Positions 9,076-18,198 of a stretch of DNA of 64,000 nt are shown piece after piece. The DNA lies in assembly GCF_009796745.1 (NCBI RefSeq), contig NZ_CP047024.1, positions 2,914,001 to 2,978,000 of the forward strand, written 5' to 3'. A program made the position numbers and the translations under genes. The DNA is from Paraglaciecola sp. L1A13 (GTDB taxonomy: Bacteria > Pseudomonadota > Gammaproteobacteria > Enterobacterales > Alteromonadaceae). Position 1 is the stretch's first letter, and every line of letters begins with the position of its first letter. Below the pieces are notes generated by a model. The model had not been told where the DNA came from. It ran no database searches and worked only from the letters and a program-made list of their open reading frames with translations.

Positions 9076-10110
9076 TTATTGCAAGATCTTTAACGCGTAC
9101 TGAGCCAAGGGCTGAACTAGTTTGCCAACTTGCAACGCTTGCTTGTTTGATGCATTACCGTCAACGGCGCGTTTTGCCACACCTTGCGCAATAGCACCTA
9201 ACCTGAAAAAACTAAACGCTAAATAGAAGTTCCAATTATCGATTCCCTCAATACCAACCAATTTGCAATACTCAGCTACATATTCTTCTTCGCTGGGGAT
9301 CCCCAATGCAGTCCTGTCAACATCCCCTAAACCTGTTGCTTTGCCAACGTTGTCAGGTAAGCGCAACTGCATACATTGGTAAGCTAAATCCGCGTAAGGA
9401 TGGCCAAGCGTTGATAATTCCCAATCAAGCACGGCAATAATGTCAGATGAGTCTTTGGCAAACATCAGATTATCCATGCGATAATCACCATGGACCAATG
9501 AGACTTTGCCATCTTCTTCAGGGATATTTTTTTCAAGCCAACTAATAAGCTGGTCCATCTCTGGGATTTCATGGGTCTCAGATAGACGATATTGCTTGGT
9601 CCAGCGACTGATTTGCCGCTCAAAATAGTTACCTGGTTTACCGTAGTCCCCAAGGCCGACTTCGTCGACATTGACACTGTGCATCGTGGCCATGACTTTA
9701 GCCATATTTTGATACATGATGCTACGGGTTTTATTATCAGTGATTTCAGGTAAAGAGCTGTCCCAGTATACGTTTCCGTCCATAAACTCCATGACATAAA
9801 ACATACTACCAATCACATCAACGTCTTCACAAAGATGATAAACCTTGGCTACCGGAACATCTGTATTCTCCAATGCCTTGATCACTCGGTATTCACGATC
9901 AACAGCATGGGCTGACTTTAACAATTTGCCCGGTGGTTGGCGACGCAGCACATAGGTTGCATTCGCAGTCTCTAGTTTGAAGGTGGGGTTTGACTGCCCA
10001 CCCGCAAACTTAGTGGCCGTTACCGGACCACTAAAACCGGCAATATGTTCAGCTAAATAGGTGGCTAAGCGTTCTTCGTCTAACTGTTCTACACCGCTTT
10101 GCTTACTCAT
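9076..10110 (-). CDS. APH-family phosphotransferase, ACAD10/ACAD11 or LvaA-like kinase
   Basis: 344 residues of the aminoglycoside/choline kinase fold. The N-lobe has GGQSNPTFKL (nucleotide loop) and YVLRRQP with the ATP-binding Lys replaced by Arg, as is common in this subfamily. The C-lobe has the Brenner loop LVHGDYRMDNLMF and the metal-binding DWELSTLGHP. In mammals this domain is fused to an acyl-CoA dehydrogenase (ACAD10/11), and in Pseudomonas LvaA is its counterpart; these phosphorylate the 4-hydroxyl of hydroxyacyl-CoA so that the dehydrogenase-like partner can eliminate phosphate. Here it is 14 bp downstream of just such a dehydrogenase gene. The role in hydroxyacyl-CoA catabolism is inferred from family and context. 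Confidence 0.85.
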   Translation of the reverse strand: MSKQSGVEQLDEERLATYLAEHIAGFSGPVTATKFAGGQSNPTFKLETANATYVLRRQPPGKLLKSAHAVDREYRVIKALENTDVPVAKVYHLCEDVDVIGSMFYVMEFMDGNVYWDSSLPEITDNKTRSIMYQNMAKVMATMHSVNVDEVGLGDYGKPGNYFERQISRWTKQYRLSETHEIPEMDQLISWLEKNIPEEDGKVSLVHGDYRMDNLMFAKDSSDIIAVLDWELSTLGHPYADLAYQCMQLRLPDNVGKATGLGDVDRTALGIPSEEEYVAEYCKLVGIEGIDNWNFYLAFSFFRLGAIAQGVAKRAVDGNASNKQALQVGKLVQPLAQYALKILQ

Positions 10111-10124
10111 TGCTCATACTCCAA

Positions 10125-11351
10125 TTATGCGTTGTAATCTTTGATAAGGTTACGCCCAAGTTGCATCATATGCACTTGGTCCGGACCATCTGCTAAGCGT
10201 ATTGTACGTGCATACGCATAGCTTCCTGCCAAAATAAAGTCTTGGCTAGTACCTGCTGCACCATGCATTTGAATGGCTTCATCGATAACCTTGCACGCCA
10301 TAGTTGGTGCAACAATTTTGATTGCGGCAATGATATCTCGTGCGACTTTATTGCCGTAACGATCCATCTTGTCAGCAGCTTTAAGCGTTAATAGACGCGC
10401 TTGTTCAATTTCACAGTACATTTTCGCTATGCTTTCTCGCACAGATTGCTGTTTGCTCAGTGGCTGACCAAAAGCTACCCGTGATTCAACTCGTTCGCAG
10501 GCTAAATCTAGCGCACGTTGGGCACAACCAATCAAACGCATACAGTGGTGAATCCGTCCTGGGCCTAAGCGACCTTGAGCAATTTCAAAACCTTTACCTT
10601 CACCAACTAATAAACTTGAGGCAGGTACACGAACATTTTCAAACAACACTTCTGCGTGTCCGACAGGTTCGTCATAAAAGCCCATTGCACTTAAAGGACG
10701 TACAATCGTCACACCTTTTGTATCGATAGGCACAAGCACTTGTGATTGCTGTTCATGTCGCGGAGCAGATGGATCTGTCTTACCCATAACTACCAGTATC
10801 TTGCAATCTTCGTTCATAGCACCGCTGGTATACCATTTACGTCCGTTTATAACGTATTCATCACCTTCACGTACAATAGAGGTTTCAATATTGGTAGCAT
10901 CTGAAGATGCAACAGCGGGTTCAGTCATGGCAAAACCTGAACGTACTTTGCCTTCAAGCAGTGGCTCTAACCACTTTTTCTTGTCCGCTTCAGATCCATA
11001 TCGAGCCAATACTTCCATATTGCCTGTATCGGGTGCACTGCAGTTGAACACTTCAGAGCTCCACATCACACGACCCATAATTTCGCATAAAGGCGCATAC
11101 TCTAGGTTGTTCAAACCTGCACCGTAAGGCAGATACTCTTCAGGTAAGAATAGATTCCACAAACCTGCGGCCTTCGCTTTCTCTTTTAACTCTTCTATTA
11201 ATGGTAACGTTTTCCAACGTATATCTGGATTAGCGCTGGCAGCTTGCACGTCGGCTAAATATTGTTTTTCATTTGGGTAAATGTGCTCATCCATAAAGGC
11301 TTCTAAACGAGCAATAAGATCTTGTGTTTTCTCTGAATAATCGAAGTTCAT
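10125..11351 (-). CDS. Acyl-CoA dehydrogenase, ACAD10/11 or LvaC type
   Basis: 408 residues; full three-domain acyl-CoA dehydrogenase. The FAD/substrate motif [15 protein letters not shown] lies in the middle domain and the C-terminal helical domain has [16 protein letters not shown] and [13 protein letters not shown]. The length and N-terminal sequence ([15 protein letters not shown]) match the long-chain ACAD10/11-like branch rather than classic FadE. The gene is separated by 15 bp from the upstream phosphatase gene and 14 bp from the downstream kinase gene. Together with the kinase it probably converts a (phosphorylated) hydroxyacyl-CoA to an enoyl-CoA or oxidises a branched acyl-CoA. Start ATG at 11349. 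Confidence 0.9.
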   Translation of the reverse strand: MNFDYSEKTQDLIARLEAFMDEHIYPNEKQYLADVQAASANPDIRWKTLPLIEELKEKAKAAGLWNLFLPEEYLPYGAGLNNLEYAPLCEIMGRVMWSSEVFNCSAPDTGNMEVLARYGSEADKKKWLEPLLEGKVRSGFAMTEPAVASSDATNIETSIVREGDEYVINGRKWYTSGAMNEDCKILVVMGKTDPSAPRHEQQSQVLVPIDTKGVTIVRPLSAMGFYDEPVGHAEVLFENVRVPASSLLVGEGKGFEIAQGRLGPGRIHHCMRLIGCAQRALDLACERVESRVAFGQPLSKQQSVRESIAKMYCEIEQARLLTLKAADKMDRYGNKVARDIIAAIKIVAPTMACKVIDEAIQMHGAAGTSQDFILAGSYAYARTIRLADGPDQVHMMQLGRNLIKDYNA

Positions 11352-11366
11352 AGTATTTTATTCCAT

Positions 11367-12044
11367 TTAACTAAACGTGACTGCACCAACACGCTCGGGT
11401 ATATCGAGATGCGGTACATTATTGAAGCTACTTAACCGCACAGTATCGCGATTAAAGAAGAAATGACTGTAACTGGCGTTACGAACTTGCATGTTGAGTT
11501 CGATTACATGCTTGGCATCAAGCTCAAGTACTATGCTCATTAACATGGAAATAGCCCCTCCTGAACTGACCAAAAGAATGGGTTTGTCATGAGTCTCCTT
11601 GCGCATTGCACTGAGCACGGCAAAGACTCGCTGACGAAACTCTCCCCACGTTTCTTTCAACATGCTGGGGTCTAACTGTTCATTGGACCAAGCTCCCATC
11701 GCTTTTTTAAGCAATCGGTAAAACTCCGCCGGTGGCGCACCTTTTTGCACAGCGTCCTTGGGATGATCTGTTAAATAAGCGGTAGCAATATTTTGAAAAT
11801 CAAACTCATTTAATCCGGTATGGGTTACCGTATCCAAATGAGTATTCAAGCCACGAAGAATACCGCTGGCCGTTTCTTTATGGCGAACCATTTCACCTAA
11901 CCACAATTGGCTAAACTCAAGATTACGCTCAGCGAGATACTCACCCAACCAGTCGGACTGCTGATGGCCTAGTGGGCTCAACTTGTCGTAATTATCTGCA
12001 CCGAAAGATGCTTGTCCGTGACGTACAATATAAAACTCTGACAT
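11367..12044 (-). CDS. Histidine phosphatase family protein
   Basis: 225 residues with the phosphoglycerate-mutase-like RHG motif at the N-terminus (FYIVRHGQASFG), the second Arg/Glu region (MVRHKETASGI; FNEFDFQ) and a C-terminal SSGGAIS in place of the usual SHG, so the second catalytic His is not obvious. It is the first gene of the minus-strand operon with the acyl-CoA dehydrogenase, kinase and oxidoreductase. Substrate unknown; in this context it may act on a phosphorylated acyl or CoA intermediate. Likely cytosolic. Confidence 0.85.
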   Translation of the reverse strand: MSEFYIVRHGQASFGADNYDKLSPLGHQQSDWLGEYLAERNLEFSQLWLGEMVRHKETASGILRGLNTHLDTVTHTGLNEFDFQNIATAYLTDHPKDAVQKGAPPAEFYRLLKKAMGAWSNEQLDPSMLKETWGEFRQRVFAVLSAMRKETHDKPILLVSSGGAISMLMSIVLELDAKHVIELNMQVRNASYSHFFFNRDTVRLSSFNNVPHLDIPERVGAVTFS

Positions 12045-12353
12045 GTAACCACCTCAGTTTAAATCTGAAAATGATAGTAGAGACAAAGCTACTATTAGTT
12101 TAATTGATTATTTTAATGGTTTTGTATTGATTAACATTATGTCTCTAATAAAGGTATGGGTGACGAGGGTTGCGCGCTATTAATAACCACAGAAAAGTAA
12201 TTAACATTTTACTAACGTAGCATTTACTTTTAATTATAAAACTTGCACTCTTATGCTCATCCGACTAGTTGCATTATTTGCAATGTGTTGGGTTCCGTAG
12301 CCCTTACTGATGTCAAAATTCAAATAATAAAATGTAAGGGCCTCAGCTAACAC
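12045..12353. other. Divergent promoter region between acyl-CoA operon and TonB receptor
   Basis: 309 bp, AT-rich, holding the promoters of both the minus-strand operon (starts 12044) and the TonB receptor (+). No clear FadR- or PsrA-type palindrome was found by eye, and no -10/-35 pair stands out enough to call. Confidence 0.45.
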
Positions 12354-14960
12354 ATGAAGAGAAGTATAATAATGCCCAAGTTACCCAATCGTTTAAAACG
12401 TACCCCATTAGCTTCATTAATTACCTTGAGTCTTGCCCTTAATAGTGGATTTTCTTTAGCTCAAGAGAAAACGCCTGAAGAAAAGGGATTAGAAACTATC
12501 ACTGTGACCGCGCAAAAACGTGCGCAAAATCTTCAAGAAGTGCCTGTGTCGGTTACCGCCTTTAATGGCGAAGCGATGGCTGAAGCGGTGATAAAAGATA
12601 TGTATGACCTGCAAACCAATGTGCCGGGCTTAGGTGCATTTCAGAGTCAAAGTGCCACCAACTCCAGTTTCTCGATTCGAGGTGTGGGCACATCTTCACA
12701 AAACTTTGGTTTAGAATCATCGGTAGGCTTATACGTTGACGGCGTTTATAGAGCGCGCCAAAACTCAATGATTAATAACTTGGTGGACGTTGCTGCGGTT
12801 GAAGTGTTGCGCGGACCTCAAGGTACATTATTCGGTAAAAACACCCCCTCAGGAGCCATTTTAATATCGACTGTAGCACCAAGTCATGGCGGCGGTGACG
12901 GCTTTGTTGAGGCGACAGTAGGTAATTACGGCTTGGTGAATTTATCCGGGGCAATGTCTGTATCAGCAATTGACGATGTGTTGGCATTTCGCGCCACTGG
13001 CTTCTCGAGTAATCGTGATGGCACCATCAGCGATGTTAACTTAGGTGAAGATACCTTGAACGACCGGGATCGTTTTGGCGGTCGCTTACAAGCGCTTTAT
13101 ACGCCAAATGAAGATATGTCTTTACGGATTATTGCTGATTATGCCGAAATTGACGAAATATGCTGCGGTGCACCAGTGCAATTGAGCAATTTTGAAGCCA
13201 ACGAAATACCGGGTAAATTTGGCACTGACGCCGCAATTGACCAACTAGGAGGCACTCGCTTCCCAGGTGGCGAGGCATTCTTCGACCGAGAAGTAGCGGT
13301 ATCGTTTTTACCTGTAGCGACGATGAAAGACCGAGGGATCTCTGCTGAATTTGATTGGGACTTAGATGAAAACTATACCTTTGTTTCTATATCAGCCTAT
13401 CGCTCATTCGATTCGTACGACAATATCGATAGTGACTTCACCGATGCAGATTTATTTGGTACCAGTAACGATTCACAACAAAACTCGTTTTCACAAGAAT
13501 TTCGTTTAGATTACACCAGCGAAGATCTTAACTTTATTCTGGGTGCCTACTACTTTACCCAAGACCTAGATCTTGAATACAGCTTATACACAGATACTAT
13601 TTTTGATGGTTTTGCGCTTGGGGTACTAGGCCAGAATGTTGATGCATTAACAGGCGTAGAGGGCTCATTTAGTAGCTTATTAGGGGGTATCGATGGTTTG
13701 GCTTCATTGGGACTTATTGCTCCACGAGCAGCGGGGGCACCTGCTGGAACTGGCTTTAACCATGTTGCGGAACAGGAACACAAGAGCTATGCAATATTTG
13801 GACAGTTCGATTATAAATTAAGCGATGAGTTTACCCTTACAGCTGGTTTGCGTTTCACCAAAGAGAAAAAAGATTTATTAACAGTATTTACCGAGGTAGG
13901 ACCGGACATTAACGGTTTAGCAGATAACACCCCTGTTGATTTAGTAGCTGCATTAACCACAGCAGGCGGTATAGCGGCAGGTGCCATTGATTTGACCACT
14001 GCGGCAGGTCAAGCTACGTTGGTTAATTTTCAAGGGTTTAGTGAAGCAGGCTGGGCTTTCCCCCTACTTGGCACCACCACCAGTCCACGAAGTAATATTC
14101 AAGAAAGCTTAAGTGATGATCAAATTAGCGGCACGCTAAAACTCAGTTATCAGGCTGATAGCGATACCTTATTATACGCATCATATGGCAATGGCTATAA
14201 ATCTGGTGGAACTAACACCGACCGTATTGCCGTTGGTTTCAATCCGATTTTTGAAGCTGAAACATCTCAATCGTTTGAACTCGGAATTAAGAAGGATTTC
14301 CGCGAGCAAAACTTGCGTGTCAATGCAGCAGCACACTACACCACTGTAGATGATTTTCAGGCGAACACGTTTACTGGCAATGGTTTTAATCTACAAAACG
14401 CCGGTGATTATGAAATATCAGGTATGGAGCTAGAAGCAACATGGTTGCCAGTTGAATCGGTCGAAGTACATTTGGGTTATGCCTTGGTTAATGCGGAATA
14501 TAAAACCTTTGAAGCCGGAAACTGCTGGACCGCTTATACATGGCACACAGGTATTGACGACCCAGGCAGGGTCAATCCTGATGATAATTTCTGTGATCGT
14601 TCAGGAGATCGCCCAGGAGGAGAACCAGAAAACTATGCAGTGTTGAGTGTAAAGAAAGACTTCGAATTAAGTGATAGCATCTACGCTTACATTCAAGGTG
14701 AATTTAGTTACACAGGCGATGTTATCCTCGATGGCAGTAACGACCCATATGCGGTTCAAGACTCTTATAATATCCTGAATCTACGTTTATTTATGAATTT
14801 CACTGAATACGATATGGACGTTATTTTATGGGGCCGTAATGTGCTGGATGAAGAGTACATTAACCGTACAAACTTCAACACGCCTTTACAAGAGGGTAAA
14901 CTTAACGCTTATATGGCTGAGCCTGCTACCTATGGCATTACACTGAAAAAACGCTTCTAA
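12354..14960 (+). CDS. TonB-dependent outer-membrane receptor
   Basis: 868 residues (862 if the ATG at 12372, preceded by AGAGAAG, is used). Signal peptide LASLITLSLALNSGFSLAQ, then a TonB-box-like segment (ETITVTAQKRAQNLQEVPVSV), plug domain (about 60-170, including VEVLRGPQGTLFGKNTPSGAI), and a 22-strand barrel ending in TYGITLKKRF with a terminal Phe. The style is that of the large sphingomonad/Alteromonad receptors used for organic substrates rather than classic siderophore receptors. Two Ala/Gly-rich stretches (about 415-460 and 525-580) look like extended extracellular loops. It is transcribed divergently from the acyl-CoA operon, so it may import a lipid-like or hydroxy-acid substrate; this is inference. 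Confidence 0.9.
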   Translation: MKRSIIMPKLPNRLKRTPLASLITLSLALNSGFSLAQEKTPEEKGLETITVTAQKRAQNLQEVPVSVTAFNGEAMAEAVIKDMYDLQTNVPGLGAFQSQSATNSSFSIRGVGTSSQNFGLESSVGLYVDGVYRARQNSMINNLVDVAAVEVLRGPQGTLFGKNTPSGAILISTVAPSHGGGDGFVEATVGNYGLVNLSGAMSVSAIDDVLAFRATGFSSNRDGTISDVNLGEDTLNDRDRFGGRLQALYTPNEDMSLRIIADYAEIDEICCGAPVQLSNFEANEIPGKFGTDAAIDQLGGTRFPGGEAFFDREVAVSFLPVATMKDRGISAEFDWDLDENYTFVSISAYRSFDSYDNIDSDFTDADLFGTSNDSQQNSFSQEFRLDYTSEDLNFILGAYYFTQDLDLEYSLYTDTIFDGFALGVLGQNVDALTGVEGSFSSLLGGIDGLASLGLIAPRAAGAPAGTGFNHVAEQEHKSYAIFGQFDYKLSDEFTLTAGLRFTKEKKDLLTVFTEVGPDINGLADNTPVDLVAALTTAGGIAAGAIDLTTAAGQATLVNFQGFSEAGWAFPLLGTTTSPRSNIQESLSDDQISGTLKLSYQADSDTLLYASYGNGYKSGGTNTDRIAVGFNPIFEAETSQSFELGIKKDFREQNLRVNAAAHYTTVDDFQANTFTGNGFNLQNAGDYEISGMELEATWLPVESVEVHLGYALVNAEYKTFEAGNCWTAYTWHTGIDDPGRVNPDDNFCDRSGDRPGGEPENYAVLSVKKDFELSDSIYAYIQGEFSYTGDVILDGSNDPYAVQDSYNILNLRLFMNFTEYDMDVILWGRNVLDEEYINRTNFNTPLQEGKLNAYMAEPATYGITLKKRF

Positions 14961-14979
14961 ATAAGACGCTAAAATAAAC

Positions 14980-15004
14980 AGCCGACTCAGGTCGGCTTTT
15001 TATT
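14980..15004 (+). terminator. Rho-independent terminator of the TonB receptor
   Basis: Stem AGCCGAC/GTCGGCT with loop TCAG, followed by TTTTTATT. It lies 20 bp after the receptor stop. Confidence 0.9.
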
Positions 15005-15086
15005 GCCTATTTTTCGGTTATCAAGTTAGATATCGACTTGTTATCATTGCTGCATATTCTGTGTTTGAAGTTTTTAAGGAAGCGTT

Positions 15087-15788
15087 GTGAATTTATTGAT
15101 GTTAAGCAGCTCCAGAGCGGGCGAAGAAGAATATCTAGCCCATGCTAGGCAGATGATAGAAAGCCACTTGGCGGATTGCAAAAATATCGTTTTTATTTCT
15201 TATGCTGGCGTGACTATCAACTGGCCGAGATACACGGCGAAAGTGCAGGCAGCACTTCCTAAATTAGGTATTAGCGGCATTGAAGCACACGAAGATCGCC
15301 ATGCGGCCTTAGCCCAAGCCGACGCCATTATGGTCGGTGGCGGCAATACCTTTAATCTATTGCACCAGTTATATAGCAATAACTTAATTGAATGCATTCA
15401 AGAACAAGTAAGTAAAGGCAAGCCTTATGTAGGCTGGAGTGCTGGAGCAAACATATGTGGTAATTCAATCCGTACCACCAATGATATGCCGATAGTATTT
15501 CCACCTTCATTTAATGCATTAAATCTGGTGCCTTTTCAGCTCAATCCTCATTACAGTGATTACCAACCACCTGGACATAACGGCGAAACTCGCGCCCAGC
15601 GCATAGCAGAGTTTTGTGTTCTCAATCCAACTATGCCTGTAATTGGTTTAAGAGAAGGCACTGCCCTTTTGCGCCAAGGGGATACCTTAACCTTACAAGG
15701 AGATTTACCAGCAGTGGTATTTGCAAAGGGTAGCCAAAACACGATTGTGCCCGGCCAAGATTTGAGTGCCTACCTCACACCAGAATAA
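15087..15788 (+). CDS. pepE: Dipeptidase E (alpha-aspartyl dipeptidase)
   Basis: 233 residues, the family length (Salmonella PepE has 229). Peptidase family S51: nucleophile Ser118 in GWSAGAN, Asp133 and His155 (NPHYSDY), each offset by two from Salmonella S120/D135/H157. Hydrolyses dipeptides with N-terminal aspartate in the cytosol. The start (GTG at 15087) follows AAGGAAG. It is a single gene between two terminator or promoter regions. Confidence 0.93.
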   Translation: MNLLMLSSSRAGEEEYLAHARQMIESHLADCKNIVFISYAGVTINWPRYTAKVQAALPKLGISGIEAHEDRHAALAQADAIMVGGGNTFNLLHQLYSNNLIECIQEQVSKGKPYVGWSAGANICGNSIRTTNDMPIVFPPSFNALNLVPFQLNPHYSDYQPPGHNGETRAQRIAEFCVLNPTMPVIGLREGTALLRQGDTLTLQGDLPAVVFAKGSQNTIVPGQDLSAYLTPE

Positions 15789-15945
15789 GCAACATATATC
15801 TAACTAAGGTAAGCTTGGAACCTTGGGGTATTCGTTATCGTAAACTATACATAATACGAATATACAGTACAGGTGAAAGGCGCTTGTAATCCTTTGCTGT
15901 CACCCCCACATGTCTTTCATCAGTTGTATTTAAGGACATTTATCC

Positions 15946-16953
15946 ATGACAGCCTCGACACCTTTTTCCATTTTAGATTTGGTTCCCATCGCACAAGGAC
16001 ACAGCATCTCACAAACGTTAGAAAACAGCCGGCAACTGGCTGTTCATGCTGAAAAATTAGGCTATAACCGAGTTTGGTTGGCAGAGCACCATGGCATGCG
16101 CGGTGTAGGTAGCTCAGCCACAGCCGTTGTGTTGGGTCATATCGGTGCAGCCACCCAAAAAATACGCATCGGCTCCGGTGGCATCATGTTACCGAATCAC
16201 TCGCCTTTAATTATCGCTGAACAATTCGGTACCTTGGCTGCCCTTTTTCCTGACAGAGTTGACTTAGGTTTAGGGCGTGCTCCCGGCACTGATATGGCTA
16301 CAGCCAGAGCGCTTAGACGCAATATGCAAGCGGGTGTTGAGGATTACCCGAATGATGTGCGTACATTACAAAGCTATTTAGGCACGCCTAGTGCTGAGCA
16401 GACTATACTCGCTGTGCCAGGTAACGACAGCCACGTGCCAATTTGGTTACTTGGCTCAAGTTTATATAGCGCACAATTAGCAGCGCAGTTCGGACTGCCC
16501 TACTCTTTTGCCTCACATTTTGCCCCTGATGCATTGTTCGATGCGCTCAATATCTATCGCAGTCAGTTTAAACCCTCTGCTCAATTAGCCCAGCCTTACA
16601 CTATGGCTGGCGTAATGGCAGTGATTGCCGATACAGATGATGAAGCTAAATATTTGTACACCTCGCTTCAGCAGCAATTTGCCAACCTACGACGAGGAGC
16701 GAACAAGCCTTTCGCAAGACCAGTAGATGATATTAATGCGGTGTGCAGCCCGGCAGAACTGTCAATGATTGAACATACGTTGCAGTACGCCATTGTTGGT
16801 TCGCCCGAAACGGCTCATAGCCAATTGGCTCGCTTTATTCAAAATAGTCAGGTTGATGAAGTGATATTTTCATTTCCGATACATGATCAAAAAGCGCGTT
16901 TACACAGCATCAATCTGCTGGCTGACAGCAAAAAAATGCTCAAGGCATCTTAA
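15946..16953 (+). CDS. LLM class flavin-dependent oxidoreductase (luciferase-like, MsnO8-type)
   Basis: 335 residues. The N-terminus (SILDLVPIAQGHSISQTLENSRQLAVHAEKLGYNR) and the VWLAEHHGMRGVGSSATAVVLGHI segment are typical of the bacterial luciferase-like group-1 oxidoreductases (YhbW-like). The family has a TIM-barrel and uses FMNH2 supplied by a separate reductase. The substrate cannot be deduced. Monocistronic; starts at ATG 15946. Confidence 0.88.
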   Translation: MTASTPFSILDLVPIAQGHSISQTLENSRQLAVHAEKLGYNRVWLAEHHGMRGVGSSATAVVLGHIGAATQKIRIGSGGIMLPNHSPLIIAEQFGTLAALFPDRVDLGLGRAPGTDMATARALRRNMQAGVEDYPNDVRTLQSYLGTPSAEQTILAVPGNDSHVPIWLLGSSLYSAQLAAQFGLPYSFASHFAPDALFDALNIYRSQFKPSAQLAQPYTMAGVMAVIADTDDEAKYLYTSLQQQFANLRRGANKPFARPVDDINAVCSPAELSMIEHTLQYAIVGSPETAHSQLARFIQNSQVDEVIFSFPIHDQKARLHSINLLADSKKMLKAS

Positions 16954-17091
16954 AAACTCAGGTGATTTAGTGTTGTTATGGTGTTTGTAAAAACACTAAA
17001 AGCTGACTTAACACTTTGATTTTTTAAGAATGAATCTGAAAAGTCGGTCACTAGGAGTAGTGACAGTATTAAGCATAGTTGAGAAAACAAC

Positions 17092-17880
17092 ATGAATATC
17101 AAACCTACCCCGTTACAGTTCGCTTTATGGGGAATAATACTAACAGCTCTTGTCTGTTCAAAGGTGCAAGCGAGCCAAGACGAGAAAACCCTTGAAGTGG
17201 CGGTTGGCTGGAGCAAACCGCCGTATGTGAATTCTACCGATGACAGCGGTTTTGAGTTAGATTTAGCGCGGAAAATATTCGCCCGTATGGGCTATAAGTT
17301 CAAACCTATTTACGTGCCTTATGGGCGTTCGGTTGGTTTGTTAATGCGTGGCCGCGTGGATGCGGCACTCACGTTAACGAAGAACTTGGCTACTGACCAA
17401 GTACAGTTGACTGACAATTACATTCAATATCAAAATGTTGCCATAAGCTTACGATCTCAAAACGTGACCATCGAACGACCAAAAGATCTTAATCACTTTG
17501 CCATTGCGGCCTATCAAACTGCTTCAAAGAATTTAGGCGCTGAATATGCTCTAGCTGCTAAGCAAGCGCCATTATATATAGAGCTACCTGATCAAAAAAA
17601 GCAAGTTGCTATGCTGCTAAACGGCCATGTGTCAGTCGTAGTGATGGATGTCAATATATTCAACGATCTGCAGGCCACAATGGAGCCTAAAGCGAGCAGA
17701 AAAGCCGTGACTATCCATAATATATTTCCCCCCAATTCTTACCAAGTTGGTTTTTTACAATCCGACCTTAAAAATCAGTTTAACCACGCATTAAAAGACT
17801 ATCTAGAATCTCAAGATCACGCACAACTGGTTAAAAAATATCGAATATTCAACAAACACGCAGAATTAAATGACCTTTAG
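17092..17880 (+). CDS. Periplasmic amino-acid-type substrate-binding protein (SBP_bac_3)
   Basis: 262 residues with a signal peptide (FALWGIILTALVCSKVQA) and a solute-binding fold of family 3: LEVAVGWSKPPYVN...GFELDLARKIFARMGY, MRGRVDAALTLTKN, DLNHFAIAAYQTASKN. No ABC permease or ATPase is adjacent, so it may work as a stand-alone sensor or with a distant transporter. Likely periplasmic. The ATG has no strong Shine-Dalgarno. Confidence 0.85.
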   Translation: MNIKPTPLQFALWGIILTALVCSKVQASQDEKTLEVAVGWSKPPYVNSTDDSGFELDLARKIFARMGYKFKPIYVPYGRSVGLLMRGRVDAALTLTKNLATDQVQLTDNYIQYQNVAISLRSQNVTIERPKDLNHFAIAAYQTASKNLGAEYALAAKQAPLYIELPDQKKQVAMLLNGHVSVVVMDVNIFNDLQATMEPKASRKAVTIHNIFPPNSYQVGFLQSDLKNQFNHALKDYLESQDHAQLVKKYRIFNKHAELNDL

Positions 17881-18043
17881 CTTAACGCGACCAGCTATTT
17901 ACAATATGCTAGGTAAAATTGACTAACCATATGCAATTAAATCGCATAGAGTATTCGGCAATTTGACGTTTAAAAAGCGCCAAAACCATAAAAACCGCGT
18001 CTTGTACCATTTAAACTCACAAGAATTAAAACCCTTTAAAAAT

Positions 18044-18059
18044 TGGCAAAATTATTGCT
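18044..18059 (+). promoter_or_regulatory. Candidate sigma-54 (-24/-12) promoter
   Basis: TGGCAAAATTATTGCT matches the sigma-54 consensus TGGCAC-N5-TTGCW with correct GG-to-GC spacing and one mismatch (A for the C of -24). It lies about 140 bp before the sorbosone-dehydrogenase-like gene. In an AT-rich region a chance match is possible. Confidence 0.4.
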
Positions 18060-18198
18060 AATTGCTATCGATACTTAAATGCTAATTAAATTCAAGCTTG
18101 CACGGTATAATTGCGCTATCACGCCATTCACCATGCGGTGGTAAATGATAAGTGCTTTTATTTACGCTGTGCTTTACCCGTCTATTCAAGGAATTACC

